Shown: positions 60,435 to 64,000 of the stretch, in pieces
Position numbering within the stretch: position 1 is the first letter of the stretch
Layout: each line of letters opens with the position of its first letter
Source of the DNA: Diphasiastrum complanatum
Lineage: Eukaryota; Streptophyta; Lycopodiopsida; Lycopodiales; Lycopodiaceae
Reading direction: 5' to 3'
Assembly (NCBI GenBank): GCA_029204225.1
Contig: CM055092.1
Coordinates: 100,374,200 to 100,438,199, forward strand
DNA: 64,000 bases
Program-made: the position numbers and the translations under genes
The notes under the pieces: model-generated
The model's input: only the letters and a program-made list of their open reading frames with translations
The model's database searches: none
What the model was told of the DNA's origin: nothing

Positions 60435-61056
60435 GTGAGACGCAGGTGTTGGCCTCGGGTGAAGAGCCCTGGGCCTAGAGGAGCGAAGAGGACGCTGGAG
60501 CTTCGGTCGTCGTACTGGAATGTCCATTTGACTGTCAGAAGTCTCATCTCTATCCCTCTTCTGGAAAAAGTGTGTAATGTGGGACTGGCTATGATCCACA
60601 TCAGAAACATCCAATAAAAAGGAAGATCTCAGAGTAAACATCTCTCGTAATATAAACCAACACATCTCGCATCTGAGAAGGCAAGGAAAGAACCAAGTGT
60701 AAGTGGAGTATCTTATGCAATGGTATCTGCCTCTGATCTCATAGTATGGTGAGACGCAGGTGTTGGCCTCGGGTGAAGAGCCCTGGGCCTAGAGGAGCGA
60801 AGAGGACGCTGGCTTCGGTCATCGTACTGGAATGTCCATCTGACTGTCAGAAGTCTCATCTCTATCCCTCTTCTGGAAAAAGTATATAATGTGGGACTGG
60901 CTATGATCCACATCAGAAACATCCAATAAAAAGGAAGATCTCAAAGTAAACATCTCTCGTAATATAAACGAACACATCTTGCATCTGAGAAGGCAAGGAA
61001 AGAACCAAGTGTAAGTGGAGTATCTCTGTATAAGCAATGGTATCTGCCTCTGACAT
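60435..61056. repeat. Tandem duplication, period 314 bp, in LINE copy E
   Basis: GTGAGACGCAGGTGTTGGCC starts at 60435 and at 60749; both units continue nearly identically through the ORF2 C-terminus code to TGGTATCTGCCTCTGA. Confidence 0.9.
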
Positions 61057-61747
61057 CGGAAAATGAAATGGAACTTATCTTCAATCTCCTGTAAAGAGTA
61101 GCACTGACAAATCCGTAGCGGTCGAGGTGTGTTTGTGTATCTACTTGTCTCAATAGCAAGCTGGTGAGAAGAGACCCTAAGTTGACCAAGACGATAACGC
61201 AGGCCGAAAGATAACGTCTGAGACAAATAACCCGGCCGAATGGGAAGCCCGAAAACATCAAGATAAAGAAGATGAGTGTGGTAAAAATGGATCTTGACCC
61301 GTGCTGGATCTGGGTGAGACCACACTGTGTTGATGTAAGCTCTGTAAATCTGCTGGCGGATATACGTGTGTGTCCCATTGGGAGATCAGATATAGATAAA
61401 CCCCACCTACTCAAAAGGCCAGAAACACACTGAAACCATGAGGACTTAGCCTGCTGACTAGCTAGAGTGTGAGAGGATGTGAAAGCTGCAGCAACATATC
61501 TGGATGAATTAATCTCCGAGACTCTATGAATGAATGTGATAATCCGAAATATAGTCTTGACAATCAGTAGAGGTGAGGCAAACTCTGCCAGTATGATATC
61601 GTGGGGAACTGACTGCTTCGCACGGATCATTCGGCTAAGCATAAGGATCTGCAAACGTGAAATATCACTCCAAGTATCTTTGGACAAGCCAAGACACCAT
61701 GTCTCTGCTGAATATAGAGCCATTGGAGAGACAGTGGCAGAAAAAAG

Positions 61748-61749
<2 letters not shown>

Positions 61750-61823
<74 letters not shown>
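61750..61823. repeat. (GA)37, CT tail of LINE copy F
   Basis: Adjoins the 3' end of copy F (right) and the truncated start of copy E (left). Confidence 0.95.
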
Positions 61824-61827
<4 letters not shown>

Positions 61828-61850
61828 AAAGCTTTATTAATGTCTTTTCC

Positions 61851-61864
61851 ATGTCAAAAGGCAT
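61851..61864 (-). other. LINE 3' hairpin, copy F (ATGTCAAAAGGCAT, one mismatch)
   Basis: As in copies A and C with one base changed in the stem. Confidence 0.7.
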
Positions 61865-62089
61865 ATAAGACTAATGAAGTACATGTCAAGTATGTGGTAA
61901 CCACGGGAGCGTATAAAAACATCTCCAAAACTGCAAAAGAAAAACATCTATTACAAATTAAAAAAAACAGACATGTATGCGAGAGTATGTGCGCATAATA
62001 GTCCTATGTATCCATATCAAGATGTCAGAACTGTGTTGAAGCTGATGCTGCTGTGCTGATGCTGTAAAAAGATGTAATGTGAGCTGCAA

Positions 62090-62092
<3 letters not shown>

Positions 62093-62144
<52 letters not shown>
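62093..62144. repeat. (GA)26 plus (GAAA)n, tail of LINE copy G
   Basis: Pure GA followed on the right by GAAA units to 62167; on the minus strand (TTTC)n then (CT)n. Confidence 0.95.
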
Positions 62145-62148
<4 letters not shown>

Positions 62149-62185
62149 AAGAAAGAAAGAAAGAAAATGTATTAATGTCTGTTGA

Positions 62186-62199
62186 GTGCCCAAGGGCAC
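62186..62199 (-). other. LINE 3' hairpin, copy G (GTGCCCAAGGGCAC)
   Basis: Identical to the copy D hairpin. Confidence 0.85.
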
Positions 62200-62448
62200 A
62201 TAAGACAAAATGAATAATTACATGTCTCGTAGGATTACTGTCCATGTCGGACAACATAATAAAAAACACTAGTCTAAATGGAAATGACAAAATAGAACTC
62301 TCTCGAGCTAGGAAAAGACATAGCCAATATAGAATCATAAAATGCATAAAAAGAGCAGATACACAAGAGCTTAACCTCCAACTCTGAAGAGGGTACAGGT
62401 GCAAGAGCTTAACCGCCTGCTCTGCTGAGGAAAGTAAAAGGATAAATA

Positions 62449-63800
62449 TCAGTCTCGAAAAAAGCGTCTGATACCCATAGCACCTGTGGGCTGTGATCGA
62501 GGAGCTCTGGTAGCTCTAGAGGCGCGCATAGATCTGGCAAGAGGTGGTGGCTGAGCTCGCTGGGCCTTCGCCCTCACCGGTATGATTGCCTCATCATCTG
62601 ATAGGTCATCACGCTCCCGCTTCTGAAAGAAGCTAGTAATGAGATGCTGGCTAGAATCAGTAATACTCTCCGATGCTAGCAAAGAGGCTCTCAACATAAG
62701 CATCTCTCGTAGTAAAAGGCCGACACATCTGGGATCCTGATACTCCAAAAATATATTGAGGGTAATAGGGGTGTCACGATATAAACAGTGATATCGGCCA
62801 CGTATCTCATAATATGTAGGGCATATGAATATCTGTCTGTCTCAATAGCAAGCTGATGCGAAGAGACTCTTAACTGTCCCAATCTGTATCGGAGCCCAAA
62901 AGAAAGAGGAAGAGAGAGATATAAAGGTCTAACAGGGAGTCCCAAACTGTCTCTGCGTAAGATATGTGTGTCATAGAAGGTAACCTTGACTCTCTCATGG
63001 TTAGGACGATCCCATACTATGTGACAATATCTCCGATACAGCTGCTGTCTGATAAATGTATGAGCTCCCTGTGGGAGATCCAGCATCGAGAAGCCCCATG
63101 ACTGAAAGAAAGCCACCACATCACCATACCAAGAAGACCTAGCCTGCTGTCCAACTATAGTCTGAGAAGAAGTAAGCGCTGCCCTCACGTATCTGTGAGT
63201 ATCCATGGTCTCAAGTCGATGTAGAAAGGTAACAATCTAAAACATAGCCTCTACCACCATGGGGAGTGAGGCGAACTCCGCTAAAAGAATCTCATGAGGA
63301 ACTGACGGCTTCGCATGAATCATCCTCCCTAACATGGTGATCTGCAAACGAGTGATGTCTCGCCAAGTACTCTGAGATATCCCTGGGCACCAGACCTCCG
63401 CCGAGTGCATAGCCACAAGTGAGACTACTGTAGAGAAAAGGTGGTCTCTGGTAGTAGGATCATGAATATGGTAAGTAGTACACACTTTCTCCATATGTAC
63501 CAAGGCAGCATGCCCCTTACGCAGGCGATATAGAGCAGTAGAGCGAAAAGTGAATAAGGGGCTAGTGAATAATACACCTAGATAGGTGTATGATGTAACA
63601 ATCTCCAGCTGCTGTGCATCATAATAAAAAGCGTCATCTCTCATATGCTGCCGATTTGTGTTAAACACCATAACTTTGGTCTTAGCAATATTCACTATCA
63701 AGCCCGACACTAAGCAAAAACCATATAGAGCATCAAGATGTCGCTGTAATCCAGAGGCTGTAAAGGATATCAATGCCACGTCATCCGCATACAGTAGGAT
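62449..63800 (-). pseudogene. LINE ORF2 C-terminal half of copy G
   Basis: 63779-63237 is open (RT end and thumb: TAKTKVMVFNTNR, YTYLGVLF), followed by a stop near 63237 and a second open part to 62449. The C-terminal Cys-His knuckle present in copy D is deleted, joining AIETDRYS to the region before RYHCLY in another frame. Confidence 0.83.
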
Positions 63801-63835
63801 AGGAATAGTAATATCAGCAAGAGGACATCCCCCTT

Positions 63836-64000
63836 GTTACGAGCTCGTAACCAGTGCCGAACCCTAGAGAACATAGATAGGTCAGATACCACAGTCAGGG
63901 TCGTGTCCAGTGTACATGACCAACAGGGCAAGACAGTGTGAGTAGTGTGCCCCAGCACGGTCCATAGCCATGGCGGGCCTAACACAGCCTAGGGACCCTG
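63836..64000. other. Unassigned sequence beginning with a 16-bp palindrome
   Basis: GTTACGAGCTCGTAAC (63836-63851) is a perfect palindrome exactly where LINE homology stops. The remaining ~150 bp is more GC-rich than the LINEs and shows no coding signal; it may be another mobile element cut by the window edge. Confidence 0.5.

Larger units (their letters stand above)
60103..61749 (-). mobile_element. LINE copy E: 5'-truncated, ORF2 C-part, with internal duplication
   Basis: Begins at the CT tract edge with the C-terminal part of ORF2 (FSATVSPMALYSAETWCLGLSKDTW, LGQLRVSSHQLAIET, CQCYSLQEIEDKFHFIFRC) and runs to a 3' UTR, hairpin 60210-60197, then AATTCTAATTCT units and CT tail 60158-60103. 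A 314-bp tandem duplication (60435-60748 and 60749-61056) repeats the ORF2 end. Sequence just after the zinc knuckle is deleted. Confidence 0.83.
61750..62092 (-). mobile_element. LINE copy F: 3' UTR only
   Basis: About 230 bp of 3' UTR aligning with the 3' UTR of copy C (shared ACATGTCAAGTATGTGGTAA and GCTGATGCT(G/A)TAAAA), hairpin 61864-61851 and CT tail 61823-61750. An extremely 5'-truncated insertion, starting at the CT tract of copy G. Confidence 0.8.
62093..63835 (-). mobile_element. LINE copy G: 5'-truncated, close relative of copy D
   Basis: RT from the YADD region (ILLYADDVALIS, near 63800) to the ORF2 end (GIRRFFRD, 62449), 3' UTR, hairpin 62199-62186, (TTTC)n and CT tail 62144-62093. 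Protein segments are nearly identical to copy D over hundreds of residues. A ~75-bp deletion near 62828 removes the zinc knuckle. The 5' end breaks at 63835 into unrelated sequence. Confidence 0.85.

Overview
This is a transposon-dominated stretch of nuclear DNA from a land plant. The evidence is one spliced plant-type DUF604 (fringe-like) glycosyltransferase gene, Copia and Gypsy LTR elements primed by initiator tRNA-Met or by a TGGCGCC-type tRNA, a Tourist-like MITE and many long (CT)n/(GA)n tracts. The repeat load suggests a large genome; a fern or other spore-bearing plant is plausible, but the sequence alone does not settle the lineage. No prokaryotic, organellar or CRISPR feature was seen.

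Layout. 1-4505: decayed minus-strand Copia element with both LTRs. 5711-8560: 5' LTR, PBS, leader and gag of a Gypsy element. 10752-13873: the only convincing host gene with a complete structure, a four-exon minus-strand DUF604 glycosyltransferase of 553 codons. 14100-16950: short duplications and a 377-bp Tourist-like MITE. 16952-21600: plus-strand Copia with LTRs, PBS and PPT. 21600-34000: a mosaic of Copia and Gypsy fragments. 34668-36308: an unrecognised acidic, Gln-rich protein split over two frames. 37245-37454: a long CT microsatellite. 37780-42440: LTR-like sequences in inverted orientation next to a minus-strand Copia. 43044-43172: a tight 60-bp-stem hairpin. 43780-43962: an exon resembling the start of SLC19 folate/thiamine carriers. 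44379-46620: another minus-strand Copia split by a 761-bp insertion flanked by an 8-bp direct repeat.

46625-63835 is the most striking part: at least nine LINE (non-LTR) copies or fragments, all on the minus strand and mostly head-to-tail. Seven have a recognisable 3' end. Each ends not in poly(A) but in a short TTAAT(AAAG)-type segment followed by (CT)n, preceded by a 14-nt hairpin present in two different but self-complementary versions (ATGCCAAAAGGCAT and GTGCCCAAGGGCAC), always next to ATAAGA(C/T). The next LINE begins directly at the other edge of the CT tract. This suggests a LINE family that both ends in and integrates at CT microsatellites. Two copies carry ORF1 but no ORF2, resembling the half-L1 arrangement known from mammals.

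Almost all transposon reading frames are broken. Many breaks replace a conserved Gln codon by TAG (or Trp by TAG, Arg by TGA), which fits deamination of methylated cytosines in CHG and CG contexts. The host gene is free of such damage.
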